In this document: piece by piece, positions 7,989-16,602 of the stretch | Numbering within the stretch: position 1 is the stretch's first letter | Layout of the letters: each line of letters starts with the position of its first letter | From: Pelagimonas phthalicica | GTDB taxonomy: Bacteria; Pseudomonadota; Alphaproteobacteria; Rhodobacterales; Rhodobacteraceae | Direction: 5' to 3' | Assembly (NCBI RefSeq): GCF_004364805.1 | Contig: NZ_SOAP01000002.1 | Coordinates: 434,001 to 498,000 of the forward strand | Length of the DNA stretch: 64,000 nucleotides | Translations under genes and position numbers: made by a program | Notes under the pieces: generated by a model | Told to the model about the DNA's origin: nothing | The model's database searches: none | Seen by the model: the letters and a program-made list of their open reading frames with translations, nothing else

Positions 7989-10253
7989 ATGGCGAAGGAC
8001 AATTCTGAAAACGGTGCGATTGAAACCCGTGTCACCTCCAGCCATTGGGGCGCGATGGAAATTGATGTTCAGGACGGTCAGATCATCGCCGCACGACCTT
8101 TCCACAAAGATCCCAACCCTTCGGGCATACCAGCCGCCGTGCCCGCGGCTGTGCATCATGACTTGCGTGTCAAACAGCCCTCGATCCGCCGCGCCTGGTT
8201 GAACAGTCGCGACCGGGCAGGGCGGGGTGACGGCGATTATGTGGAACTGCCCTGGGACGAAGCGCTTGATATCGCAGCAGCCGAGATCGAGCGTATTCGG
8301 CAAGAGCATGGCAATCAGGCGATCTATGGCGGGTCCTATGGTTGGAGCTCGGCCGGGCGGTTCCACCATGCGCAAAGCCAGGTGCACAGATTTCTGAACA
8401 AGATCGGCGGCTATGTGTCATCCTTTGGGAGCTATTCCACCGGCTGCGCGCAGGCAATCATGCCTCATGTGTTGGGGATGCCGTTCCTTCAATACACCTA
8501 TGATTGCCAGGAAAGCTGGCAATCGATTGGCGAAAATGCCGATACGATTGTGATGTTTGGCGGCATCAACACCAAGAACGCTCAGGTCAGTATGGGCGGG
8601 GTGACGGAACATGACACCGCCGATTGGTTTGCCAAATACGCCGACAAGGGCATTCGCTTTATCAATATTGGTCCGCAGCGCAGCGACGGGATTGAGGGGA
8701 GCGAATGGATTCCCTGCAAGCCGGCCAGCGACACAGCCCTGATGCTAGCCATCGCCCATGTGCTGGAGAGCGAAGGCTTGAGCGACCATGAGTTCCTGAA
8801 CAAATACACCACCGGGTTCGATCGGTTCCGCCCTTATATGATGGGCGAGCAAGACGGGATCGCCAAAACGCCGGAATGGGCGGCGCCCCTATGTGGTGTT
8901 GATGCCGACACCATCCGCGATCTGGCGCGGCGCATGGCGCGTGGGCGGACGATGATCACCACGGCCTGGTCATTGCAGCGCGCAGAACATGGGGAGCAAC
9001 CCTATTGGATGTCAGCGGTTCTTGGCGCGATGATCGGCCAAATCGGCTTGCCCGGGCGCGGTATTGGCTATGGCTATGGCGCGATTGGCGGGATCGGCAA
9101 GGCGATGAAACCGATGCAGGGTATGACCTTTGATCAAGGGCATAACCCAATCAAGTATTTCATCCCTGTTGCCCGTATCGGGGATATGCTGCGCAATCCC
9201 GGTGGTCACTATGAATTCAACGGTGAAACAAAGACTTACCCGGATATCAAGCTGATCTACTGGGCCGGTGGCAACCCTTATCACCACCATCAGGATTTAA
9301 AGGAGTTGCACAAAGCCTGGCAGCATCCTGATTGCGTGATCGTCAATGAACCCTGGTGGACGGCGACCGCGAAACGCGCCGATATCGTCTTTCCTGCCAC
9401 AACACCGTATGAGCGCGAGGATATCGGGCGCTCGGGCATGGATAACTACCTGTTTCACATGCCCGCTCTTGTGCCGCCTCAATATGGTGCGTGCGACGAT
9501 TACGACATCTTTTGGGGGCTGGCGCAGCGATTGCAAGCTGGTCAGGCCTTTAGCGAAGGGCGCAGCAGTGGCGACTGGCTGGGGCACCTGTATCAGGGCT
9601 ATGTCGATAAGGCGCAAAGCGCGGGAATTGACGTGCCTGATTTGGATGAGTTGCGCGACCGCAATTGGGTCGAACTGCCCATCGTTCAAGAGGAATATGT
9701 CCCGACACTGCTGGCCAAATTCCGCGAAGATCCAGAGGCAAATCCGCTTGGCACACCTTCGGGCAAGATCGAGATCTTCTCAGAGACCATCGCCAGTTTT
9801 GGATACGCGGATTGCGCCGGGCATCCCAAATGGTTGCCACCGTCGGAATGGTTGGGATCGGCGGATGAGCAAGCACCGCTGCACATGGTCTCTCCTCAGC
9901 CGGGGGACAAGCTGCATAGTCAGTTAGAGGCGGCGCTTCAGGACAATGAGGGTGCGCGCCCCGAAACACTTGTCATAAACGCGGTGGACGCCGCCGCCCG
10001 AAACATTTCGAGCGGTGATTTGGTGCGCGTCTTTAACAGTCGCGGTGCCTGCCGGGCTCGCGCCAAGGTGAGCGAGGACATTTTGCAAGGCGTTGTGGCG
10101 CTGCCGACTGGTGCGTGGTTCGGCGACGCTCAGGACAATATCGACCAAAACGGCAATCCAAATGTACTGACTTTGGATGTGGGCACGTCACAACTCGGGC
10201 AGGGCTGCAGCGCCCATACGGCGCTGGTCAATGTAGAGCTGTTGGCGGATTAG
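7989..10253 (+). CDS. Molybdopterin oxidoreductase, DMSO/TMAO/biotin sulfoxide reductase type
   Basis: This is a 754-residue member of the DMSO reductase family with the three usual molybdopterin domains. GGSYGWSSAGRFHHAQSQ (114-131) and GSYSTGCAQ (147-155) are the region supplying the serine ligand of molybdenum. WAGGNPYHHHQDL binds the cofactor and VVALPTGAW marks the C-terminal dinucleotide-binding domain. There is no N-terminal four-cysteine iron-sulfur motif. There is no Tat signal either, so it should be cytoplasmic like BisC, unlike periplasmic DorA/TorA. The ATG at 7989 is preferred because GGAGGGC precedes it; an upstream TTG in frame overlaps the terminator region. The likely role is reduction of S- or N-oxides such as biotin or methionine sulfoxide, but the substrate is not determined. 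Confidence 0.88.
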   Translation: MAKDNSENGAIETRVTSSHWGAMEIDVQDGQIIAARPFHKDPNPSGIPAAVPAAVHHDLRVKQPSIRRAWLNSRDRAGRGDGDYVELPWDEALDIAAAEIERIRQEHGNQAIYGGSYGWSSAGRFHHAQSQVHRFLNKIGGYVSSFGSYSTGCAQAIMPHVLGMPFLQYTYDCQESWQSIGENADTIVMFGGINTKNAQVSMGGVTEHDTADWFAKYADKGIRFINIGPQRSDGIEGSEWIPCKPASDTALMLAIAHVLESEGLSDHEFLNKYTTGFDRFRPYMMGEQDGIAKTPEWAAPLCGVDADTIRDLARRMARGRTMITTAWSLQRAEHGEQPYWMSAVLGAMIGQIGLPGRGIGYGYGAIGGIGKAMKPMQGMTFDQGHNPIKYFIPVARIGDMLRNPGGHYEFNGETKTYPDIKLIYWAGGNPYHHHQDLKELHKAWQHPDCVIVNEPWWTATAKRADIVFPATTPYEREDIGRSGMDNYLFHMPALVPPQYGACDDYDIFWGLAQRLQAGQAFSEGRSSGDWLGHLYQGYVDKAQSAGIDVPDLDELRDRNWVELPIVQEEYVPTLLAKFREDPEANPLGTPSGKIEIFSETIASFGYADCAGHPKWLPPSEWLGSADEQAPLHMVSPQPGDKLHSQLEAALQDNEGARPETLVINAVDAAARNISSGDLVRVFNSRGACRARAKVSEDILQGVVALPTGAWFGDAQDNIDQNGNPNVLTLDVGTSQLGQGCSAHTALVNVELLAD

Positions 10254-10304
10254 GCGCAGTCACTGGCAAGTAATCGCCAGCGCTCCGAGCGTCAATTGCG
10301 GGAC

Positions 10305-10322
10305 GTTATGTGATACTATAAC
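10305..10322. promoter_or_regulatory. Candidate Zur/Fur-type operator before zinc operon
   Basis: An 18-bp inverted repeat of pattern GTTAT-n3-AT-n3-ATAAC lies 35 bp before the start of the His-rich DUF2796 gene. AT-rich GTTAT/ATAAC arms resemble proteobacterial Zur sites, although the spacing here is wider than the classic GTTAT-n3-ATAAC core. Assignment to Zur is inference from sequence and neighbour. Confidence 0.4.
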
Positions 10323-10356
10323 AAACCCCTACCTGTTTTGGTTTCGGAGCATTCGC

Positions 10357-10959
10357 ATGACCTGTAAAACTCTTCTGCTGTCCACGTCTCTGGCGCTTGT
10401 CCCCTTGGCATCACAAGCAGAAACCCAACGCGATCTCGATGCGCATGTGCATGGTGAGGGCAAGTTGAACATTGCCGTAGAAGGTTCTGAAATTGCGTTA
10501 GAACTTGAGGTTCCAGGTTTTGATATTGTTGGCTTTGAACATTCGGCAGAGTCCCAAAATGACAAGGATGCCATAGCAGCTGCATTGACCGCCTTGTCAG
10601 AGCCTTTGAACGTGTTTCAATTGCCCGAAGCCGCTGACTGCCACGTCACCAAAGCCGTGGCGGAGTTGCACAATGGCGAGTATGACGAGGATCACGAGGA
10701 ACATGGGCACGGCGATCATGAGGACCATCATGATCACGAAGACTCGCATGATCATGCTGATCATGAAAATGCGCAACACTCAGAGTTTCACGCCGAATAT
10801 GTGCTGAGCTGTCAGAACACAGCAGCCATTGATGTGATCTCTTTGGGCTATTTTTCCGCCTTCAAAAATGCCAAGGAACTACATGTCCAATTCATCGATG
10901 AGACGGGCGCCAAGCTGCTGGAAGCGTCCGCGGATCAGCCGGAACTCAAATTGAGGTAA
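10357..10959 (+). CDS. Periplasmic zinc-binding DUF2796 (ZrgA-like) protein
   Basis: The 200-residue protein has a signal peptide (cleavage near SQA, residue 21) and the DUF2796 start LDAHVHGEGKLNIAVEG. It also has VPGFDIVGFEH and a very His/Asp/Glu-rich stretch at residues 108-141 with about a dozen histidines. Two cysteines (95 and 152) may form a disulfide. The Vibrio homologue ZrgA is a zinc-regulated periplasmic protein tied to an ABC-type zinc uptake system. Here it is the first gene of a tight operon with an ABC ATPase, an FtsX-like permease and two more exported proteins. A role in handling zinc or a related metal in the periplasm is likely. A GGAG site precedes the ATG. Confidence 0.85.
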   Translation: MTCKTLLLSTSLALVPLASQAETQRDLDAHVHGEGKLNIAVEGSEIALELEVPGFDIVGFEHSAESQNDKDAIAAALTALSEPLNVFQLPEAADCHVTKAVAELHNGEYDEDHEEHGHGDHEDHHDHEDSHDHADHENAQHSEFHAEYVLSCQNTAAIDVISLGYFSAFKNAKELHVQFIDETGAKLLEASADQPELKLR

Positions 10960-10962
10960 ATC

Positions 10963-11676
10963 ATGTCTGAACCCAAGCCTGACACGTGTCCTGCGATCAG
11001 GCTTCGGGGTATTGCCTTTGATTGGAAGGGCAAACACGGCTTTGCCCTCGACATTCCGCAACTCGAAATCACGATCGGGGAAAAGGTTTTTCTGTCCGGT
11101 GAAAGCGGGTCGGGAAAATCCACCTTGCTGAGCCTCATTTGCGGGATTGTAACGCCGGATGCCGGGCAGTTAGAGGTCAATGGCACCGACCTAACCACCT
11201 TGTCCGCTCGTCAAAAAGACAGGCTACGCGCCGATCAGATCGGGTTGATATTTCAACAATTTAACTTGCTTCCCTACGCCTCCCCCTTGGAAAATATCCT
11301 ATTGCCTCTGTCATTCTCAGCCAAGCGGAGCCAGAGGGTGAGCGCCCCGCAGCAGGAAGCCTTGAGATTGTGCCAAGCTTTGGGATTAAGCGAGGCGCAG
11401 GTAAGCAAAGCCGCAACCTCTGACCTCAGCACCGGACAACAGCAACGTGTTGCCGTTGCACGTGCTTTGATCGGCGGCCCAAGCGTGGTGATCGCGGATG
11501 AACCGACCTCAGCGCTGGACGCGGCCAGCCAATCCGCCTTTGTCGACCTGTTGATCGAACAGGTTGAGGCTGCGAATGCCACCTTGTTGATGGTCAGCCA
11601 TGACACCCGCTTGGCGCAACACTTTGACCGCAGCATTTCCATGGCAGAGCTTGTTCAGAGAGGTGACATTACATGA
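10963..11676 (+). CDS. ABC transporter ATPase, LolD/MacB type
   Basis: The 237-residue ATPase has Walker A GESGSGKST (about 46-54), Q-loop IFQQFNLLPY, signature LSTGQQQR and Walker B VVIADEPTSALD. These place it in the LolD/MacB/FtsE group, whose partners are mechanotransmission permeases rather than solute importers. The Leu-Ser-Thr-Gly-Gln signature replaces the standard LSGGQ. It starts three bases after the DUF2796 stop and overlaps the permease gene by four bases (ATGA). With the permease it should form a complex at the cytoplasmic membrane acting on a periplasmic partner, possibly the DUF2796 protein. Confidence 0.9.
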   Translation: MSEPKPDTCPAIRLRGIAFDWKGKHGFALDIPQLEITIGEKVFLSGESGSGKSTLLSLICGIVTPDAGQLEVNGTDLTTLSARQKDRLRADQIGLIFQQFNLLPYASPLENILLPLSFSAKRSQRVSAPQQEALRLCQALGLSEAQVSKAATSDLSTGQQQRVAVARALIGGPSVVIADEPTSALDAASQSAFVDLLIEQVEAANATLLMVSHDTRLAQHFDRSISMAELVQRGDIT

Positions 11677-12923
11677 TCCTCCTGCGTCTCGCCGTTTTAT
11701 CGCTGCTCAGCCGCCGTCTGACTGTCGGCCTGACGGTGATCGCCATGGCGCTGTCGGTTGCCTTGTTTCTTGGTGTTGAAAAGGTCAGGACCGGTGCCAA
11801 GGACAGCTTTGCCGACACGATTTCCGGCACGGATCTTATCATCGGGGCGCGGTCAGGCAGCGTGCAATTGCTGCTTTATTCGGTCTTCCGCATTGGTAAT
11901 GCCACGAATAATGTCAGTTGGCAAAGCTATCAGGATATTGCCGCGCGCCCCGAGGTTGCCTGGAGTGTGCCCATGTCCCTTGGCGATAGCCATCGCGGCT
12001 TTCGTGTGCTGGGCACGACCACGGCCTTTTTTGACCGGTACAAATACCGCCGTGACCGATCGCTGGAGCTGGCCAAGGGGCAGCGGTTTGACGACTTGTT
12101 TGACGCCGTTATAGGGGCCGATGTGGCGAAATCACTAGGATATGAGGTTGATCAATCCATCGTTGTTGCCCATGGCATCGCTTCTTTCGTGCATCACGAT
12201 GACAAACCATTTCGCGTGTCTGGGATTTTGGAAAAGACCGGAACACCGGTCGATCGCACCGTTTTTGTGAGCCTCGAAGCGATTGAAGCCATTCACGTGG
12301 ATTGGCAAGGCGGCGCGCAGAGCCGTGATCCGATCTCCGCTGAAGACGTCCGAGCGATGGATCTGCGCCCCAAGGCGATCACGGCGGCGTTGATCGGGCT
12401 TGAATCCCGTCTCCAAGTGTTTGGCCTGCAACGCTGGGTCAACGATTATGCCCAAGAACCTTTGCTGGCCATTTTACCCGGGGTGGCGCTGGCCGAATTG
12501 TGGGAGGTGATCAGCGTGGCGGAAACCGCACTGATGGGCGTTTCGGCCATGGTTGTCGTCACGGCCTTGATGGGTATGGTCGCCATGGTGTTTTCCGGGT
12601 TGAACGAGCGACGGCGCGAGATGGCGATTTTGCGAACCTTGGGGGCGGCGCCCCGGACGATCTTTGCCTTACTGATGGCCGAGGCAGTATTCATGAGCCT
12701 CATGGCCGTGATCTTGGGCGTAATATTGCTTTATGCCGGGTTGTTTTTGGCACGCCCCTATGTGGATGCGCAATTTGGGTTATACTTGGACATATCGCCT
12801 TTGACGCGCGATGAGGTCATCCTTTTGGGCTGGGTCATGGTCGCCGCCATTTTGGCCAGCCTCGCCCCGGCCATCCGGGCCTATCGTTTGTCATTGGCGG
12901 ATGGGATGCAAATCAGGGTCTGA
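11673..12923 (+). CDS. FtsX/MacB-like ABC permease
   Basis: The 416-residue membrane protein has one N-terminal helix (LTVGLTVIAMALSVALFLGVE) and a large periplasmic domain of about 230 residues (MacB_PCD type). Three C-terminal helices follow, with LNERRREMAILRTLGAAPRTI, the usual FtsX-family coupling segment before the second of them. It pairs with the ATPase encoded four bases overlapping upstream. Members of this family pull or push periplasmic partners (LolCE, MacB, FtsX) rather than forming a channel for small solutes. The zinc-type neighbour suggests a metal-linked role, but the cargo is unknown. Confidence 0.88.
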   Translation: MILLRLAVLSLLSRRLTVGLTVIAMALSVALFLGVEKVRTGAKDSFADTISGTDLIIGARSGSVQLLLYSVFRIGNATNNVSWQSYQDIAARPEVAWSVPMSLGDSHRGFRVLGTTTAFFDRYKYRRDRSLELAKGQRFDDLFDAVIGADVAKSLGYEVDQSIVVAHGIASFVHHDDKPFRVSGILEKTGTPVDRTVFVSLEAIEAIHVDWQGGAQSRDPISAEDVRAMDLRPKAITAALIGLESRLQVFGLQRWVNDYAQEPLLAILPGVALAELWEVISVAETALMGVSAMVVVTALMGMVAMVFSGLNERRREMAILRTLGAAPRTIFALLMAEAVFMSLMAVILGVILLYAGLFLARPYVDAQFGLYLDISPLTRDEVILLGWVMVAAILASLAPAIRAYRLSLADGMQIRV

Positions 12924-12928
12924 GAGTT

Positions 12929-13981
12929 TTGCGACGCCTCAAAAACAGTCTTCGAAACATAGGTTTGGCGCTGGCCTTGGGCGTGGCAGCACCTCAGGTG
13001 ATACATGCCTGCGCCTTTCACAGCTATGTGCCTGATCCGACGCTTGTCGATTTCCTGCTTGCCAGTGAGCATGTGGTTTTGGCGCGTCCAACGGCGAACG
13101 GGCAGGGGGTGCGGGTGGTGTCTGGTCTGGTTGGACCTAGCCAGGCTGTCGCCCTTCCAGCCGATTTGGACAACGAAACCAAGGCGTTTCTGGCCCGCTC
13201 CCAGCGCGCCAAGCTCTTATATGCGCGCGACGGTGCCTATGGCCCTTGGACACAATTGGCGGTCTTGGATCCCGCTTATGAAAAGCTGGTGAAACGGGTG
13301 ATCGCGCAACGCGAAACCTGGCTTTACGAAGGGGATCAAGGCCGGTTTCAGCTTTTTGCCAAACACCTGAACAGCAACAACCCGGATATTCGCCGCCTCG
13401 CATTGTTGGAGTTGGACCGGGCGGATTACGGTCTGCTGCGCAATCTTCGTCTTCCGCGGATGACGTTTTTGCAAACTGACAAGCTCAGCTCAGATGAGGA
13501 TCTTGAGCCTATTCGCGTGCTAATGACGGGGTTGTCTGGCGATGCGTCTTATGCCGGCCGCCTTCAAGAGGGGCTGGCCAAAGGTATCACGCGCGATCTG
13601 CCCTATTTGGGGGCCTATGCAACGGCTTTGATTGAACTCAAAGGGGCGCAAGGGGTCGACATGGTCGCGCGCCATTTGACAGATGCAAAACAACACCCGG
13701 TTGCGCTGCGCGAGCGCATGATCGAAGCGTTGGCAATCCATGGCCAAACCGGTGACAAACGCGTCAAGCGCGCGATTGAGGCACAGGTGATGGCGCTGCT
13801 GCAAACTGACCCTGATCTCGCGCCCGCCGTGGCGCGTCAGTTTGGTGCGCGGGCGGATTGGCGTTATGCCAAAGATGTGAACCGAGCGATGCAGGTTTTC
13901 CGCCCCACAACCATTGCCGATGTCTTTGCCGCGAACCAATATATTGGCATCGCACAGAAATCTGGCTTGGCGGTTGATTGA
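12929..13981 (+). CDS. Secreted HEAT-like repeat protein of the zinc-type operon
   Basis: This is a 350-residue protein with an N-terminal signal segment (NIGLALALGVAAPQVIHACA). The start is a TTG at 12929 because no ATG or GTG in frame fits the gap after the permease stop, so the exact start is uncertain. Residues about 30-125 form one domain of unknown type. Residues 140-330 look all-helical with HEAT-like pairs (NNPDIRRLALLELDRADYG, TRDLPYLGAYATALIELKG, HPVALRERMIEALAIHGQTG). The family is not recognised. The position between an FtsX-like permease and a DUF3299 protein, six bases after the former, marks it as part of the same system. It is probably a periplasmic adaptor. Confidence 0.75.
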   Translation: MRRLKNSLRNIGLALALGVAAPQVIHACAFHSYVPDPTLVDFLLASEHVVLARPTANGQGVRVVSGLVGPSQAVALPADLDNETKAFLARSQRAKLLYARDGAYGPWTQLAVLDPAYEKLVKRVIAQRETWLYEGDQGRFQLFAKHLNSNNPDIRRLALLELDRADYGLLRNLRLPRMTFLQTDKLSSDEDLEPIRVLMTGLSGDASYAGRLQEGLAKGITRDLPYLGAYATALIELKGAQGVDMVARHLTDAKQHPVALRERMIEALAIHGQTGDKRVKRAIEAQVMALLQTDPDLAPAVARQFGARADWRYAKDVNRAMQVFRPTTIADVFAANQYIGIAQKSGLAVD

Positions 13982-13994
13982 AATGGGACATGCG

Positions 13995-14516
13995 ATGAAC
14001 CGCAGACAGGCTTTATTGACTTTGCTTGCAACGTCTTTTGGCGTGGTTTCTGGGCGTGGATTGGCCAAGCCGAATGTGATTGCATTGGATTGGGGGGATT
14101 TGGTCCCTGACCCGGATTTCGCTCTGTTGATGAAAGACCTGCGCGAATTGGGGGTTATCAATCACGGTGAACTATCCAGCGGGTTTGAGCAGGAAAAGGC
14201 TGAGGCGGTGACGCAGAAGTTCAACGGCTCCGTGGTCCGCATTCCCGGATTCGTTGTGCCGCTGGATCTGACAGGGCAGGGGATCACCATGTTCATTTTG
14301 GCCCCATTTGTCGGTGCCTGCATCCATGTGCCCCCGCCTCCGGCAAACCAGTTGATCCTGGTTACGACAGAAACGCCCTATGAATATGACGGGCTGTTTG
14401 ACCCGGTCGAAGTGACCGGGATCTTTGACACAGCATCTGCATCTACGCCGCTAGCGGATATCGGCTATATCATGACGGCGCAGGAAATTGCGCCGTTTGA
14501 TGTGACCAGTTATTGA
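13995..14516 (+). CDS. DUF3299 periplasmic protein
   Basis: The DUF3299 core is visible in VRIPGFVVPLDLTG followed by ITMFILAPFVGACIHVPPPP, with the Cys-x-His-x-Pro-Pro segment that is the hallmark of the family. The N-terminus MNRRQALLTLLATSFGVVSG resembles a twin-arginine signal, so the protein may be exported folded. An ATG four codons upstream (13983) is also possible. Length is 173 residues from 13995. It starts 13 bases after the HEAT-like gene and ends the operon, converging with the protease gene one base past its stop. DUF3299 genes commonly accompany LolD/FtsX-type ABC genes. The biochemical function is unknown. Confidence 0.85.
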   Translation: MNRRQALLTLLATSFGVVSGRGLAKPNVIALDWGDLVPDPDFALLMKDLRELGVINHGELSSGFEQEKAEAVTQKFNGSVVRIPGFVVPLDLTGQGITMFILAPFVGACIHVPPPPANQLILVTTETPYEYDGLFDPVEVTGIFDTASASTPLADIGYIMTAQEIAPFDVTSY

Positions 14517-14517
14517 C

Positions 14518-15534
14518 CTAGGCCACCAAAGCCTCGGGCTGGCGATACATCAGCTCCCAGCAGTACCGATCCACATCGTCGGATGAGATATAACCATATC
14601 CCCGCGCAATCGCGATCGGCAGCAAGTCGTCATCGTCGCGATCTGCACTAAAGCCGAAACTGCCAAAGCTGTTGCGGAAGACAAACCAGCCTTTGCCAGT
14701 GGCTTCGTCACGTTCATATCCAACGATGCAAATCGCGTGACCGCCCGAGGGCCCCAGTTTTTCCTCGCGCACCAGTTTGTCAGACGGATAGTGAATGCCG
14801 CCAAACCGATAAGCTCTGAGTCCAAACCAGGCGGCTTTGCCCACCTGTGACAAGACACCGAACCCGGCAACGACCGGGGCTCCCTGGGCCAGGGCCGAAT
14901 AGATGATGTCAGAACAGGCCTGCGGCGAACCGTCTTTTTCCAAAGGGGGTTCCCAGCATCTTTCCGGTCCGAAAAAGATCTGATCATCGCCCGGCACGAC
15001 AATGTAATGCCTCAGATCTGCAGCGTTGGAGCGGCGGGTCGCTGCATCTGCCTCGGCTTCTTCAGTGAACTCTTTTTGATAGTGATTGATTGCCCCGCGC
15101 TGCGAATAAGGGGCAAGATCGGCGCGGCAGACACCGTTTTCAGCCAAGGCGATCACGGCCTGCGCAAGATAGGTCGCACCGCTCTTTTTCCGCTCCTCAA
15201 GCTGTCGTTTCGTCAGATCAAGGTTCAGGCGTTTATCCGTAAGGCTGATCCCACGCATCTTTGCATAGATGTATTCTTCGGAAAGTGGTGTGATTGGCTG
15301 TGATTTGTCCCGTAGCCAATGGTCCAACTCCACCGCCGCATTCACGGCAAACGCGTTGCAGGTGCCACGCGCACCTTGATATTTGACCGGCCAGAAATTC
15401 GGGTCAGAAAGGTAATCGCCCAGCAGGTGAAAGCTTTGGCGCGGCGCTGTATCCGGCGCGCAGGCGACGCGTTGCACCACGCCGCCCTTTGCCGGAATAG
15501 AGCAGCCAAGCGCATCTCGGCATGCCTCGGTCAT
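14518..15534 (-). CDS. Papain-like cysteine protease (C1 family)
   Basis: The 338-residue protein has the papain catalytic set. Gln53 forms the oxyanion hole and Cys59 the nucleophile in YQGARGTCNAFA, His266 is in GPSGGHAICIVGY and Asn288 in WFVFRNSFGSFG. There is no obvious signal peptide and no long inhibitory propeptide, only about 45 residues before the domain. It should cleave proteins or act as a peptidase in the cytoplasm, unless exported by an unrecognised route. Its start overlaps the stop of the haloperoxidase-like gene by four bases, so the two are translationally coupled. Papain-like enzymes are uncommon in bacterial housekeeping sets, and the pairing is unusual. Confidence 0.88.
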   Translation of the reverse strand: MTEACRDALGCSIPAKGGVVQRVACAPDTAPRQSFHLLGDYLSDPNFWPVKYQGARGTCNAFAVNAAVELDHWLRDKSQPITPLSEEYIYAKMRGISLTDKRLNLDLTKRQLEERKKSGATYLAQAVIALAENGVCRADLAPYSQRGAINHYQKEFTEEAEADAATRRSNAADLRHYIVVPGDDQIFFGPERCWEPPLEKDGSPQACSDIIYSALAQGAPVVAGFGVLSQVGKAAWFGLRAYRFGGIHYPSDKLVREEKLGPSGGHAICIVGYERDEATGKGWFVFRNSFGSFGFSADRDDDDLLPIAIARGYGYISSDDVDRYCWELMYRQPEALVA

Positions 15535-16421
15535 TCTGCGATCCCCAGCTCAAGAATGGCGCGCGCCATCAGGTCCTGGACCAGCGGTTGATCGGCGAGG
15601 TGGTCAATCAATGCTGTCGAAACCGCATCACCCGCAGCGGTATCACTGGCGAAATGCAACCCGGCATATTCGCGGTTGCGGGCAATCCGCTCGGACATGG
15701 TCGCGACATGCTCTTCGGTTCCGGCGCGCTTGGTCTGGGTCAGGACACGGCCCAGAATTTTGGACACGCTATAGGCCTGAGTTGCGTGATTGCTGGGATA
15801 AGATGGATGCGGCGGCGTTGGCAAAACCGGGAAAAGGCCGGGCCAGACCTGAACAGGGCGGGCGCGCATGAAATGCAACTTCATCTTCATGCCAACGATG
15901 CCCGCAACACCATATACCAACGCGATCAGCCGCATGGTGGCCGGGAACTGACGGGAATTCAGCGACAGAAGGGAATGGTAATACCCCTGAAAATTTCCGG
16001 ACTGGGACGAAATTTCGCCACCAAACACCCGCAGCGATTCCGAACGGCCATAAAGCGCGCGCTCTAGGTCTTCTTTGACAACATCTGCCGGGTTTTTCCC
16101 GGGTTTGGTGCCGTCTTCCTTCAGACCGTCCAGGATCGCCTGAAGCTCGGTCTTCATCCCGTCGAGCAACTCGGCAGGCAGGCCTTCGACCAAAGTCGGG
16201 ATCTTGTCGAGCACCCAAAGGTCGGGATGCACTTCGATCTCAAGAAAGGGGCCGCTATCCACCGGACCCAATGTGCCGTCATCCACAAGCGGTTCAACAA
16301 CCGGATGGGTCATCCCGGTGCCCGGTGCTGCGACAGCCATCGAATGGCCGTGCGAATGTCCATGGGAATGCCCATGTGAATGGCCGTGCGAATGACCGTG
16401 CGAATTGCCCAAGATGCTCAT
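15531..16421 (-). CDS. Vanadium-dependent haloperoxidase / PAP2-like enzyme with His-rich N-terminus
   Basis: The 296-residue protein carries the three acid-phosphatase/haloperoxidase motifs. These are Lys181 with Arg188-Pro189 (K-x6-RP), PSNH at 209-212 (PSGH variant) and Arg250-x5-His256-x3-Asp260. These residues hold vanadate or phosphate, so either a haloperoxidase or a phosphatase is possible. Before the enzyme domain is a metal-binding tail, five copies of His-Gly-His-Ser at residues 8-27. No signal peptide or membrane helix is evident. The start at 16421 has GGGAGAGGAC before it; the longer open frame to 16589 is upstream sequence. It is coupled to the papain-like protease gene and lies downstream of the SARP/TPR regulator gene on the same strand. 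Confidence 0.85.
   Translation of the reverse strand: MSILGNSHGHSHGHSHGHSHGHSHGHSMAVAAPGTGMTHPVVEPLVDDGTLGPVDSGPFLEIEVHPDLWVLDKIPTLVEGLPAELLDGMKTELQAILDGLKEDGTKPGKNPADVVKEDLERALYGRSESLRVFGGEISSQSGNFQGYYHSLLSLNSRQFPATMRLIALVYGVAGIVGMKMKLHFMRARPVQVWPGLFPVLPTPPHPSYPSNHATQAYSVSKILGRVLTQTKRAGTEEHVATMSERIARNREYAGLHFASDTAAGDAVSTALIDHLADQPLVQDLMARAILELGIAE
16341..16404. repeat. 12-bp tandem repeat encoding the His-Gly-His-Ser tail
   Basis: Just over five imperfect copies of a 12-bp unit (like cgaatggccgtg) encode the five HGHS units at the N-terminus of the haloperoxidase-like protein. Copies differ at third positions, so it is an older expansion rather than a fresh slippage array. It is coding and not a CRISPR array. 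Confidence 0.85.
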
Positions 16422-16567
16422 AATGTCCTCTCCCAATATAATAACCTTTGAATAGGTTGGACGCGTAAAACATGCGTCAAAGAAACGTAAATCCTGCAGT
16501 CTCTGGCAAGTCAGGTATTCCAAACCTGTCCAGATCAGCGACTGTGAGGCACCAAAAACAACAAACC

Positions 16568-16591
16568 CAATGCGAAACCGAGATCGCATTG
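16568..16591 (-). terminator. Probable terminator after SARP-type regulator gene
   Basis: A perfect 8-bp inverted repeat (caatgcga / tcgcattg) with an eight-base loop lies 12 bases past the regulator stop on the minus strand. It is followed on that strand by a T-rich stretch (GGGTTTGTTGTTTTTGG). The T run is interrupted, so it may be leaky and let transcription reach the haloperoxidase-like gene. Confidence 0.5.
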
Positions 16592-16602
16592 TCGACGCAT
16601 TG

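Noticed and set aside
16341-16404. 12-bp tandem array considered as CRISPR or satellite
   Set aside because: It is in frame and encodes a His-rich tail of an intact enzyme.
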